From Sthenelais limicola (lineage: Eukaryota; Annelida; Polychaeta; Phyllodocida; Sigalionidae): a DNA stretch of 64,000 nt. Below the pieces are notes generated by a model, which worked only from the letters and a program-made list of their open reading frames with translations, was not told where the DNA came from and ran no database searches. The DNA lies in contig OW804095.1 of assembly GCA_942159475.1 (NCBI GenBank), positions 95,183,740 to 95,247,739 on the forward strand, read 5' to 3'. Below, piece by piece: positions 36,200 through 47,800 of the stretch (position 1 is the first letter of the stretch; each line of letters opens with the position of its first letter). The translations under genes and the position numbers were made by a program.

Positions 36200-37815
36200 G
36201 CCCAGTAGACAGAGTATGGAGGGAAGAAAATGTGGGAGAGATTGGGGGGAGAGTAACAAGTGAGAGAGAAAGAGGGTAGCTCTAGGGGAAGATTCATTGG
36301 TGCAAAAAGTCAGAGGGGTAAGAGGCTGGGGAGGATTGGAGTGGAAAAGAATGAGGGGGACAACTTGGGGTGTGTGTGTGGGGGGGGGGCGGGAGTCAGG
36401 GAGGGAAAATGTTAGAGAGAGAAAGATCTGTTGTGGAGGAAGTGTTTTTGGGGGGAGAGAAAGAGTCTGTGGGGGGTAAAGGTTGGAGGGGGGAAATTTC
36501 GAGGTGGAAAAGTCCAGGGGGAAAAGTCTCTGGGGGAAAGTCAGAGGGGGGGAATATGTGGAGGGGTGAATATATGAGGGGAGAAAAGTTTGAGAGGGGT
36601 AAAACCTGTGCGTGTGTGTGTGGGGGGGGGGGGTCAGAAGAGGGGGAAAGTCTGTGCAGGGGGATCAGAGGGGGAAAAACGTAAGAGGGAAAGATCTGTT
36701 AGGGGAGCATCAGACTTCAATGACTGGGATTCAGAGGGGGAAAAGGTCTGAGCCAGAAGTCTGTATGTGTTTGTGGAATCAAATCGCCCTTTAATGACCT
36801 TTAATTTATACCTCCACATAGTGGAGTGATAGACAGTTGGAGAGAGGAAAGAGAGGGGAGGGGAAAGAGAGGGGAAGAGGGGAGAGAGGCAGACAGGAGA
36901 GAGGGAGAGAGGGGAGAGGGCGGGGGAGAGGAGGGGGAGAGGAGAGAGACAGGGAGAGGAGGGAGAAAGAGGGAGAGGAGAGAGGGGAGAAAGGTGTGAG
37001 GGAGGAGGGTAAGAGGGAGGAAGTTGTAAGGGAGAAGGGTTTGAGGGAGGAGGACTTGCTTCTCTGACCTGTCTCTCTCCCCACTCTCTCACTCCACTCA
37101 CCCCTTCTCTCTCCCTCTCACTCTTTCCCATCCTCTCTTCCTCTCGCTCTTTCTCTCCCACTCTCTTGGTATCTGTCTCCCCCTTCTCTCATTGGCCTCT
37201 CCTAACCCCTCTTCTGTGCCTCTTCTCTGCCATGTCCCTCTCTCCCTCTCCCTTTCTTGAGAGTGAGGATAATAGTGATAGGGGAGAAAGGAGAGACAAT
37301 GGGGGAGAGAGCAGTGAGATAGAGATGGAGAGAGTATGTGGGGGAGAGAGAGGGGGAGAGGCAGGGAGGGAGGCAGGGAGGCAGGGAGGGAGGCAGGGGA
37401 GGGAGAGAGTGGAGTGAGAGAGAGGGATGGAGAGAGTGATAGATAAGAGTGAGGGGGCAGGGAGAGGGACGGAGGAACAGAGAGAGAGAGAGGGAGTGTC
37501 GGGAGAGAGGAGAGAGAGTGGGGTGACTGAGAGAGAGGCTGAGAGAGAGGGTGGTAGAAGGCAGGGGCAGAGAAAGAGCGAGAGAGAGTGGGGGGAGAGG
37601 GAGAGAGGTGATAGAGAGTGGGGAGGGAGAGAGAGAGGCAGAGAGAGAGTGGGGAGAGAGATGGAGAGAGGGATTGAGAGAGTGATAGAGAGAGATGGGG
37701 AGATAGAGTAGAGGGAGGGCCGGGACAGAGAAAGGGAGAAACACTGAGAGAATGGGAGAGAATTAATTGGGGAAGAGAGAGGGAGCTAGAGGGAGAGAGA
37801 GAGGGAGAGTTGAAC
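36200..37815. repeat. Purine-rich simple sequence with a pyrimidine switch
   Basis: GA/GGGA-rich sequence on the plus strand from about 36.2 to 37.06 kb and again 37.27-37.8 kb, separated by a CT-rich section at 37.07-37.26 kb. The switch of strand asymmetry makes the central part an imperfect purine/pyrimidine inverted repeat. The long frames here, up to 282 residues, are low-complexity and not genes. Confidence 0.9.
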
Positions 37816-38349
37816 GATAGCCATGGAACCCTGGGAAAATACCAAAATGAAGCCCTTGTGTCCAGTATGACTGGAGGACTAGCACACAGTGCAGATGCTA
37901 TTTTGGATAACTTAAGGACACAACTGACCCCTTGCCTTTGAATCACACCCTGGAATATGTATTTAGGTCAGTTGACCTAACAAGGTGGTGGCTGGATTCT
38001 GGGCCGAAATCAGTGGGGTGTCTGTATACACAACAGATAAGGAGTTCTCTCTGTTCGTCTTTCTCTTTCTCTTAGGTCTGAATAAATATTATACTTAAAA
38101 ATTGCATAGGACTCAGACAGCTAGAGTTCCTTTGGAAATGGCATCCTGACTTTCTCGTGGCTTGGTGTACATCATATAGTGTTGATTAGGCTACAATTGG
38201 AATCTATTTAGCCCCTATTTCAATATATTACTCTCATAATGTTATTGACATTACAATTATTATGATGTTGGGACCTGGTTCAAATGGCTATATGAAATGA
38301 ATATATAGGCAGCATTTTCTCATTCTACCAGGAGGAAATATTACACACT

Positions 38350-38417
38350 TTGCGGTTGGGAGCGAGAGGCTTTCCCTCAGTTTGAAGGGACTTTCTCATC
38401 TTTGAGTCTAGACTGTA
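38350..38417 (-). mobile_element. MITE-like repeat, family 'CAGTCTAG', partial copy 2
   Basis: On the minus strand it opens TACAGTCTAGACTCAAAG and carries the GGGAAAGCCTCTCGCTCCCA block. It stops after CCGCAAAG, so the distal half is missing. Confidence 0.65.
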
Positions 38418-40470
38418 ACTGATGAGTTAAAATTTGGAATGCTCTGCCGTATTCCCTGCTGATTAGAATATTATTTCATTATTATATTATTTTGCACTTG
38501 GAGGGTTGTGTCACGCTTAATGATAACTTTTAATCACCATAAAAATAAGTAATGGGTGGGGGCGGCGGGGGTGGTACATTTTTTTTTATTGAATTTGATC
38601 ATTTTTAATCTTAATGATTTCTGATTACTGTTATATCCATTCCTATATTAGATAAAGCCCCTGCATTTGGCCCAGTACATCAGTATTATGTGCCATCGAA
38701 GGGTTGTATAAGATAAGATAAGATAACATGTTTTTTATTTGCCTTTTCGATGAGTACAAATGAGTAAATACAAGTACTATATAAACAGACAAAAGGGTCG
38801 ACATACCTTTATGGACTACCTAGAGTACATTTCTTCCCGTTTTGAATATATAAGAGTAAACTAGACTAAATGAGTTATAGATATAATAAAATAAGGAGAT
38901 ATAATAAAATAAAACATATAGATACGAAAATGACAAAATGAGTGGTTAGTCGAGCAGTACAACACCACTATAATACCTAGGGGGTAACTCGGGTTATAAT
39001 AGAATAATAGTAGCAATGGCAAGAGTTTTTAAATCGTTCATATGTACAGTACAGTACGATACGATCAGATACTACAAATCATTTACATGTAGTATTTTAG
39101 AAGGGAGTCAGATATTCCCTACAAACATATAAAATCAACAAATAAGACCGTAATAAAATACATTATTACTTGTAATATCGATTTCAACATTGCGTTTTTC
39201 TGTGCCCCTATACTGGAGTGTCCAATATGACCAGAATAGATTTATAAATTCATATTTGTAACATATATGGTCGATTCTCATGAAACGGTTCCAAATGGGT
39301 ATTTTTAGAAAGGTCATTGGAATGAAATGAAATCGCTAGTATAGGCGCCCCATACACTACTCTTCTATACCCTGAAACTGCGTTTCTTATGTATGGAAAT
39401 TGTTGGAAGTATACTATAAAATATATTGCGTAATGGACGGTGATGGTCACAAAGATATTCGTCGTCAATTCATTCATTTATAGAAAAATAAAATGATTAT
39501 CATTTTACATGATTTTAAAGAAGAAAATAAGCCCTTTCGAATGGTATATGGGAAACGAACCTACACTCATGGGATCAATATGAAAATCAAAGAAGAAGTA
39601 CCATCATGGACGGTGACAGGAGCCGTCATGGATGGTGATGGAAAAAAACTTCCCCACTTTGGAGACATAGATCTTTTGAATAATTAGAAATATTGATCGA
39701 TTTTTTTCTTCCTGTTTCAATACACCCATGTGTCCACCTTTCATAAAGCACATAAATATAATTCATTGGATGATTTTTTTTATGAAATATATATAATGAA
39801 ATATATAGGCTATCCAAATATTAATCAAAATATACAATTATCCTAACGAGAGGGAGAGAGAGAGAGGGAGAGGTAGTAGGGTGAGAGAGATGGAGGTAGA
39901 GGTGTTGAGAAAGTAGGAGGGGAGAAGGCAGGGTGGGTGGGGGGTATATACAAGATGTTTATTCTTTAAATAACAAGTTATATATTATTCTGTTGTTTGC
40001 TGACCGTTTATTCTGGGAATTTGAAATTGTAGACATTTTAATAGATCACAATCATAGCCTGCATTTGAATTATATATGTGTCGCTCAACCTTTCCCAATA
40101 CTCAGCTCACTTTCATGAGTGTCTTGAGGGTGTCTTTTTTCATCAACTGAATAGAAATATTGTAGCAAAAAACAGAACAACTATTTTTGAGATTGTATGT
40201 AAACTTTTCCATGTTAACTTTTGTCACGGATGTCACAGGAATTCACAAATTTAAGACTACCCGTGACAAATTTTGTGACACCCCGTGACAGCCGTGACAA
40301 AAGTTATCACGGAAAATCTAACACAACACAGATTGGTGTGATAGCTCTTTATGAACACAAATTTATCACGGGGCACAATTGTATAAATTCAACCTATTAT
40401 GAACGCCACCCCTGCTTGTCATCAACCAATCATATTACCGCGCGCCTCTATTAGAGGGTAGAATTATGCC

Positions 40471-41181
40471 GGGCCCACACATTCAAGAACTCCGAGCCGA
40501 ATTGGGTATTATACATTCGTACGAACTCAAAATCATTCCTAAGAAGACCTACTTGAGTTCAGTAATGTGTGGGCTTTCTTACGAATGAACCTCCAATTCC
40601 TACGACAAATCGTGGGTCCTTAGGACAATTCGAAGGCAAAATTGTAGCCCACACTGTACCGAATTGTTTTTTTTATTGTAAGCTCTCATACATGTATGAT
40701 ATTTTCAGCCTGTGTCTATGTTTACAAATTCAGAGCCGAATTGGTGCTAGGAATATTCTTAAGAGCACTTTCCAATTTGTACGAATTAGAGTGAATTCCT
40801 ATGTTATATATAGACAAACATTCTTTTCGTAGTCCACCCTACGACAATTCTTAAGGCCCTTAAAACAATCAAATATACCCGAAAGTCTTAAGAAATTCTA
40901 CGATTTGACCTAAAATGTTAGTAATTCTAAGAGTCTGTAACTTCACGAATTTTTGGAGTATAAACAACAACAAATTCACTTTTATAATGCTCATTTCCCC
41001 TCTTGTACATCCCCGACATTTTTTATTTCTTTTTAATATTTCTTTTTTTTACATGTGATGTCTCACAGGAAAATGAGTCACTCCCCCAAACCCAATCCCA
41101 ACCACAACATCGTAATTCCTTAAGGAAAGTGCTAAGACAATTCGTAAATCAATTTGGGAATCTGTAGGCCATGTGTGGGCC
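40471..41181. mobile_element. ~0.7-kb terminal-inverted-repeat element
   Basis: GGCCCACACAT at the left and ATGTGTGGGCC at the right are exact inverted repeats. The interior holds many copies of ACGAATT/AATTCGTA and CTTAAG motifs in both orientations and no significant open frame. It starts 57 bases after the right end of the putative hAT-like element. Non-autonomous DNA transposon likely; superfamily not determined. Confidence 0.6.
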
Positions 41182-41780
41182 ACGAAAAACGAACAAAAGT
41201 CCTACATTCCGATTAACGTCTGTAAAATGTGTATCTTTGATTTAATAATTAACAGCGCAGTCTGAGAATATTGTAACTCTGAATAAAAAATTTTAAATAC
41301 AAATTTATAGGCTAAATCGATACAAATAGCATACTTTTAAGGACTTTGGCACTCATCTGCGCATCGTGTGCCAACTGGATAGGTGAAGTGATAAGAATTC
41401 AAAACATGTTATTCCACGATGAACCTGATGACACACTCGTACCGACTCTTTCTATTTTTAAAAATGCCCAGGGGATTATGCTGGTAATTGTACTGAAGTT
41501 ACCTTTTCGAGGACAGATTTCTCTTTGCATTTCATTTTCAGCCAAGTCTTAGTTCAAAAAGAGAAAATTGGAGTCTGTCCTGCTACCTAATTCTAATACT
41601 AGCGCAAGAAGAACCGATAAACTTTCGTTTCTCTAAAATGCGCATACCAGTGTATACATACACGTGTGCGTCCTTTACGAGATTTTTAAAATTTGACTTT
41701 TTTTTAACATATTCACAACTTTGACTGCATTTGAGCCATTCTCATCGTAATTAATTGCAATGGAACCTTAAAAAGCCTAT

Positions 41781-41969
41781 TTAGTCTGGGCACAAAATCA
41801 AGAGAGTCCCTTCAAATACAGGGAAAGGCTCTCGCTCCTGACCGCAAAATACCATTATAATCCCAATAGGACGCTTACTTCAGGACCAGAAATTCCATCA
41901 GGGCAGTAGGCGTCCAATCACTAATATATATTTTTTATCTAATCTAATAGGCTGTGATCCTAAACTGCA
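41781..41969 (+). mobile_element. MITE-like repeat, family 'CAGTCTAG', copy 3
   Basis: Carries AGAGAGTCCCTTCAAAT, GCTCTCGCTCCTGACCGCAA, ATAATCCCAATAGGACGC and GTAGGCGTCCAATCACT in the family order. The ends are degenerate (TTAGTCTGGGC and CCTAAACTGCA). Confidence 0.65.
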
Positions 41970-44071
41970 TTTAAATTAGTATTACATGGGCTGGATAGGA
42001 GGACATTGGAAGATAACTATACGCAGCAGTCCTGATCTGGAAAAAAATGTGAGTTTCTGTGAGCACTACAGGAAATGCGATTACAATTGGAGACACCTCG
42101 ACTGCAATGAGCTATATATATCTCACTGCCAGAAAAGCCGTATTTTTTAAAAGGCGACAATTGTCGAGGTATGTACAGTGCAGATAATACTCAGTGGAGA
42201 ATCTAAGTCTTGCTAACTAGGATTTGGGGCAAGTTGCTCACCAAGTGATAAGGATATCTTACTCACCAGAGAAGTGTAGCTCCCTGCTCAAATTTATTTT
42301 CTTTTTTTATAATGTTGACATATTTTATACGCGAATCGTGTGTTTTCTGGGTGTGGGTTTATGCGTGAGTTTATGTAATGCCCGGTGTGTTAAATTGGCT
42401 GTGTTGTGTTCTGATAGGCTGTGGATAGGGTGTGAGGAGGGAATGTTTAAAGGGTCGAAGACAAGCTTATGTACACCAAGTGGCTTACCGAGGACAGGAG
42501 GCGAGCTCTTACTCTTCTGGGTGCACTTCTAGGAGGGAGCGAGATGGGGAAGGAGGAGTAGGTGGAGAAAGTAAACCTTCCTGATGTCTACGTTTTATGT
42601 ATGTGTCTGCATAGTTTTTTTTTCTTGGACGAGAGCCAGAGTAGTTAACATACATTGACCCCGAGGATGCTATACAGTGATGAAGACCCCACTCCACCAA
42701 GACACACATGTCCGGACTGTGAGTGGCTCAAGATAAGATAAGAGGGCAATAAGGGTTGCTGTCCGGTCCCATTGAGACTTGGGTATACAAATAAGATGAC
42801 GGGGATTATAGATCAGCACCAATATGCTGATGGTAAGGCATGGGGGAAATGCAACACAGCGAACATTTAACCGCTACACTAGCAAACTCGATCCCACAAG
42901 GAACTTCCTATCTCCCGCCCCAGGGAGCACGACGCGTGTATACAAGGGGTCCCAAGAGTGGGTCGGGGTGAAACAGAAGCGGGGGCATCTGCTCACTAAC
43001 TGCTCCTTCTGAGTTGATATAGCAGATGTAATGAAAGTCTTAGAAGGTGAGGAAAGGGTGGCCTGTCCCTCTTGGAGCATCAAATGCAGATGGTATGAGT
43101 GAGGACGAGGGCACGCTATATACACCCAACCCCCGGCGGGACCCTTTCTCAGTCAGTCATACCCTGGCAATCATTGGGGGTGTGTGGAGTGTGAATTTTG
43201 CCACAGTCGCGTTCCTATATCTTCCCAAGCATATCATTACTGATGCGAGGGCTTCGCAGCTCCGACATTATAACAACTTTCTCATTCTCACATACCGATA
43301 CATGTTGTGTTGTTATCAGTGGACTGGTTATTAGTTTGCAAGTTGGTTCCTCGTACCTGGATGAACGCCAAGTCAAGAATCCTTTGTTTTTAGTTTCCTT
43401 TTCACTCCTCTACGCACAGGCTTACATTACAGGTGCAAGGACTATAAACAGCCAGGGGAAGGAGTCATCAAGCATCTGGGAAACATTTGCAGCGATTTGG
43501 CCTTGTGATTCATCGTAGCTGAAAAGTCAGACAAGTCAGCTAGTAAAAGTTTGGTACACTTCCGCGCTGGGGACTTGGCAAAGCCGGGAGGAAAGTGGAA
43601 AATCCTGCCAAAACCTTGACAATTGGTCCATAAGCTGACATTTCAGCGCTGGGTGTTTTGGGGGAAACGAAAATATCCTGTCTCTGGATCACCTGCTCTG
43701 GCTTGTCATTGACTGCATAGTGATTGATCTTTGCCAATACATTCGATATGGGCAAAAACTCCAGCTCACCGGCCCGTCAGTTATTATATTAACAGCGCGT
43801 TCTCAAATGTTAGAGAGCAGCGTTGGCACCACTACTGGTCTACTTGTATGCGATGCTCATTGTTTTATGTGCTGTAGTCAATGGATTTTGTGGATATATT
43901 CGTGACAGGACGGTGTTTGCTGGAAGCTGAGATCTGCCAATGGGAGCAGTAATCCACTAGAGGAAGTACATGCTTTTACCGCTCGGATTTATTCTGGATT
44001 TCTGACAAGAATCACACAGGAACCTTACAGTTGTTTTGGCCTAGAAACGTTATATATATATCAGCACCAGC

Positions 44072-44802
44072 ATGGAGACTAGGAAGGATCACAGGGGGAA
44101 TAATTCTGGAGACGAGTCTGAAACTATTGCCGTTCCTATTGAGGAGGAAGAGGAGGAGCAGGACGAGGTAGAGGATAGGGAGGGAGATGAGGACGAAGAT
44201 GAGGAGGATGTGGAGTTAGATGTGGGCAATGAAGAAGAAAATACCAGAGACAAATATCCTGTGATTATTCCCAGGTCGCCCACTCCACCAGCTACTTCTC
44301 CCACTCGTGAAAAAGCTCGGGATTCCATGAATAGCAGCCAGGAAGAAGGAAGTCCATCCCATCACAATGGTCCCCAGGTAAGCGGGGGACACTCAGGCTA
44401 CAAAGCACAATTTGGACATCCTTTACCAGGATTATCCACAGCTGCATCCCTGTCCCTGCCTCCCCGCTTTTCTCATGGAACATCATCCCCTGAAGATGTA
44501 GAGGATGAGGAGGACGAGCTGGACGAAAATCAACAGCTGCATCCTCCACTATCTGTACAGCGTCGGGAGCCCCCTCCGACACCCACCCATCATCCTCATA
44601 CACCTAAACACCAAAAGAATATACCTAATCACGAAGAGTACGAATGCTCAGATTCTGCTCATTGTGTTCGGGAAAACAACAGTTGTACCCCGCAGACCCT
44701 GGAGGTGGGGGAATCGGCTTCCTCCCTACGCAAACTGTCTGTGGTAGATTCCCTGGCAACCACTGCCACAGTTTATCGCAAAATGGATGATGTTCCTGTC
44801 AG
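44072..44802 (+). CDS. OTOP: OTOP gene B, exon 1 (acidic N-terminal tail)
   Basis: 731 bases from ATG to donor TGTCAG|GTGAGA, exit phase 2. It encodes 243 residues with an acidic run, a Pro/Ser stretch and the end SLRKLSVVDSLATT then VYRKMDDVPV. No membrane helix or known domain. The link to exon 2 is inferred from strand, matching phase and the absence of another start before segment 1. Confidence 0.85.
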
Positions 44803-47800
44803 GTGAGATTTTATCATCAGCCGTAATATCAACCCTGTAATCGACAGTAATATGCCTCAGAAAGAACTAGACTTACTGAAGTTATACTCCCATCATAATC
44901 GTATGATATCTCAATCACATAAAATAATAATGTGTGCCATATCATGTGTACCGTCTATAGACTTTAACAACCTGATACGTCCGAGGTTTCATAGATATAT
45001 AATTTCCGATTGTCCAGGTGTCTATATCTGTTTTATAACTTTACACCCTGCCCCTTTGTTCTAATGGAGAGAATAGAAAATATATGTAGCTGTAAACTGT
45101 CGAGTTTTCCAAAGCGTTTTGTCTTATTTTGCTTTCTCGTTTCACTTCTCTCCACACACAAATAAAGATCTCAAGCTATTTTCGTTGATTCAATTGCCAG
45201 CCATGGTTTGCTTTCTCAAAATTGTGCTGGCTTTATACTTGTAGCGAGGCTTATAAACTCCATTACCACGAAATGCCAGGACATAATAGGTGTGTAATAG
45301 GGAGTTATCCATGTGTTGTTTTGCCTGGTTCCACCAGTGGCAATGCCTTCACCCGTATCCTCCTACCGCCCACCCTCTAATCCTAATACACGTTGTGAAA
45401 TTGAATTGACAGCCTTGGTTCTTCGTTTCCCTGCATGTCCACGGTGACCAGGAAATGAGCAAAGCCCTAGGTCGACCAGGAATAATGGGGAAAATGTGTT
45501 TTACAGTCGAGTGGAATCTGACGAAAGTGTCAAATTTCAAACAAACCTACCTTGCCATAATTACATTCATTCCCATATCCCGTCCGTGGTTGATACCTTC
45601 ATTAATGTTGCATATCCTGCAGATGTAAACTGTAATATCGAGATATTTTTCAATGGCTTGGATAACCTGATAAAAGATTAAGTCAAATTTCATAATAATA
45701 TTATCGGTTCAAGCCATTAAGGTTGATATGATCAATTATGTAATGGAATAGTGCTTAGTGATCCTCCAGTATTTCCTATAGTAAGATACACAAACCCCAC
45801 CCTATGTTCATGAAGTTAAGATATTTCCACTTATTTGGCTCCATATTCAATCCTCATGTTTGTCCTTGTGTGAGTCCGAAAAGGACCTTATTCAAGTTAT
45901 TGGTCAGTTGTTCCTATGAGTTCCCTTTAAGATTGTTTCTAATACCCCTTTCACACTACACGCCAAAAAGCGCCTCGAAGCGCTTTGAAGTGGTTTCTAG
46001 AAATCGGCCCGTTCACACTACACCCCCAAAACGCTTCCAAACCGAATCAGAAAAAACGCTTTGCTTTCCTAAAGTAGTGTTATTTCTGCTAGTGTGAACA
46101 GAACAGAACCTTATCCTTAAGTCAAAGCGCTTTCTACTGCAGTGTTCATGGTGCGTATTCTACAACCAGTTCGCAACTACTGTATTCGATTTACTGTATT
46201 CGATTTTCGCTCTTGGAGCTTCGCTTCATTTTGCTTCGGTTGTGTAGTCTGAAACGGGTATAAGCTAGAGGACGCTTCAACGCCACCTTGAACCTTGACA
46301 CCAAATTTGACCAAATATATGAGGGTGGTCAACTCTTATCTACTTGTTCATACAATATAGCATCCCATCCCGAGGCAATATGCTATTATAATCGCCCCAC
46401 AGAGTTGGACTTGTCCATCTAGGCACCTGAGCGCGACAACTCGCCCTCGAGCCATCTACACAAATGCCTTCCTTGCTTCCTTCAATCTATTCCTCTGCCC
46501 TTCTAGTTTAGTAGATACACCAGTTACCCCTCCCCTATGTTATTAGGACCCTTTGTCAAATCAATTATACTTATACGGTCATGTGTTGGTCTCTCGAGGT
46601 CAAGAGTTGTGGAACCTACTGACGAAAATCATGGCACTATGATTGCCTTTTGGTTGTAGATGAATTTTTGGACTAGAATGGAAAATGTTGCGTAGTGTGT
46701 GGATACTACTTGAAGTACTTCATTGAAATTATTATTATTATTATTAATATTATTATAAAACTTTTATTCAGTAAACATACATTGGCAATGTGATACTGAA
46801 AAGAAATGGTCCTTCTACGTGTAGTTTTCTACGTGTAGCTCTTCCAGGTATCCCTTTTAAATCATAGTATAACATAGGAAAATGATATAGTACAATGCGG
46901 GAAAGAAAATAATTAAAGGTAATTCAAATTCAAATTGAACGCTGGCATTTACCTTTAATTATGACGAATGCGACTTTAGATTGAATTGTTTGTTTGTTTG
47001 TCAACATAAACGTTTATTGGTCTAAATCTGAGAGGACATCTCTTTATTTACAGTCTAGACTCAGACTTGAGAGAGTCCCTCCAAACTGAGGGAAAGCCTC
47101 TCGCTCCAAACCGCAAAATGCTATTAAATCCCATTAGGACGCCTCCAGGGTCAGGAAAGCCATTAGCGCAATTCAATCTCTGTAGCCGTCCTCCAAAGCC
47201 CAGACTGTTTAACGGTTTTCGTCTGAAGCCCTTACAATTTTACCAAAGTTTTGTTATTAATAAACATCAGTCATATATGATATTTGTAGCTAATGTTTCG
47301 CAATACTTCTATCTGCTATCAATACTTCTATCTGCTATCTATTAAGTTTTGTTATTAGTAAACATCAGTAATATATGATATCTGTGGCTAATGTTTCGCA
47401 ATACTTCTATCTGCTCTTGCTCTTCATCATTCTTTGGAGCATTTGGTTTATAATACTATACCAGTATTATATTATACCAACCATAAATACTGATTCGGCT
47501 AGGTATTGCGTTGAATTGTGGGTTGTCCTAGACTTCCCAATGACAGTTAGATTGTGTCTGAGTTTCCATGGTGTTTTATAACAAAGGAACTGTAACAAAA
47601 TCTTGTCACCCCCTTTCTATACTGCCGATACACCTGTACACACTTGCACGAATTAAAGGTAAATGCCAGCGTCGTCAGCACTGCCGCAGGCGGGAATTCA
47701 AGGAACTAATGCATGAAATAATAGGAGTAACAATATTTTGTTCAAACTTCGTCTGAGAAAGAACGTGGTTGGGTGAATACAAAAAGCAAAAAAAACCTAG

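Larger units (their letters stand above)
34191..40414. mobile_element. Possible 6.2-kb element with hAT-like ends
   Basis: The left end CTGGGGTGGCGTTCATAATA (34191-34210) is the inverted match, 19 of 20, of the right end, which reads CAGGGGTGGCGTTCATAATA on the minus strand (40414-40395). CAGGGG-type termini fit hAT transposons. Both ends have subterminal GTGAC/GTCAC-rich motifs: a 20-base tandem array on the left and scattered CCGTGAC copies on the right. No transposase frame is visible and the interior is dominated by simple sequence. The expected 8-base flanking duplications do not match (GACCACAC against CTTGTCAT). It may instead be two unrelated ends of separate copies. Confidence 0.45.
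31661..44071. other. Intergenic region between the two OTOP genes
   Basis: No supported gene. It consists of a GACGCC-rich patch, a possible large hAT-like element (34.2-40.4 kb), purine/pyrimidine simple-sequence blocks, a fold-back, a TIR element (40.5-41.2 kb) and MITE copies. The stretch 42.0-44.0 kb before gene B contains only short frames with no recognisable product. It should include the gene B promoter, which I could not pinpoint. Confidence 0.6.

Noticed and set aside
35589..37946. Several long open frames (up to 282 residues) on both strands, rich in Ser, Pro, Leu or Gly, Glu, Arg
   Set aside because: They lie over CT/GA simple sequence; the composition alone keeps all frames open. 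No domain, start context or splice logic.
44051..44061. TATATATATAT as a TATA box for gene B
   Set aside because: Only about 11-21 bases from the start codon, which would leave almost no 5' leader; a simple AT run is as likely.
44089..44603. Antisense frames over gene B exon 1
   Set aside because: Shadows of the acidic codons (GAG/GAC read as CTC/GTC); the plus-strand frame has a good start context and a phase-matched donor.
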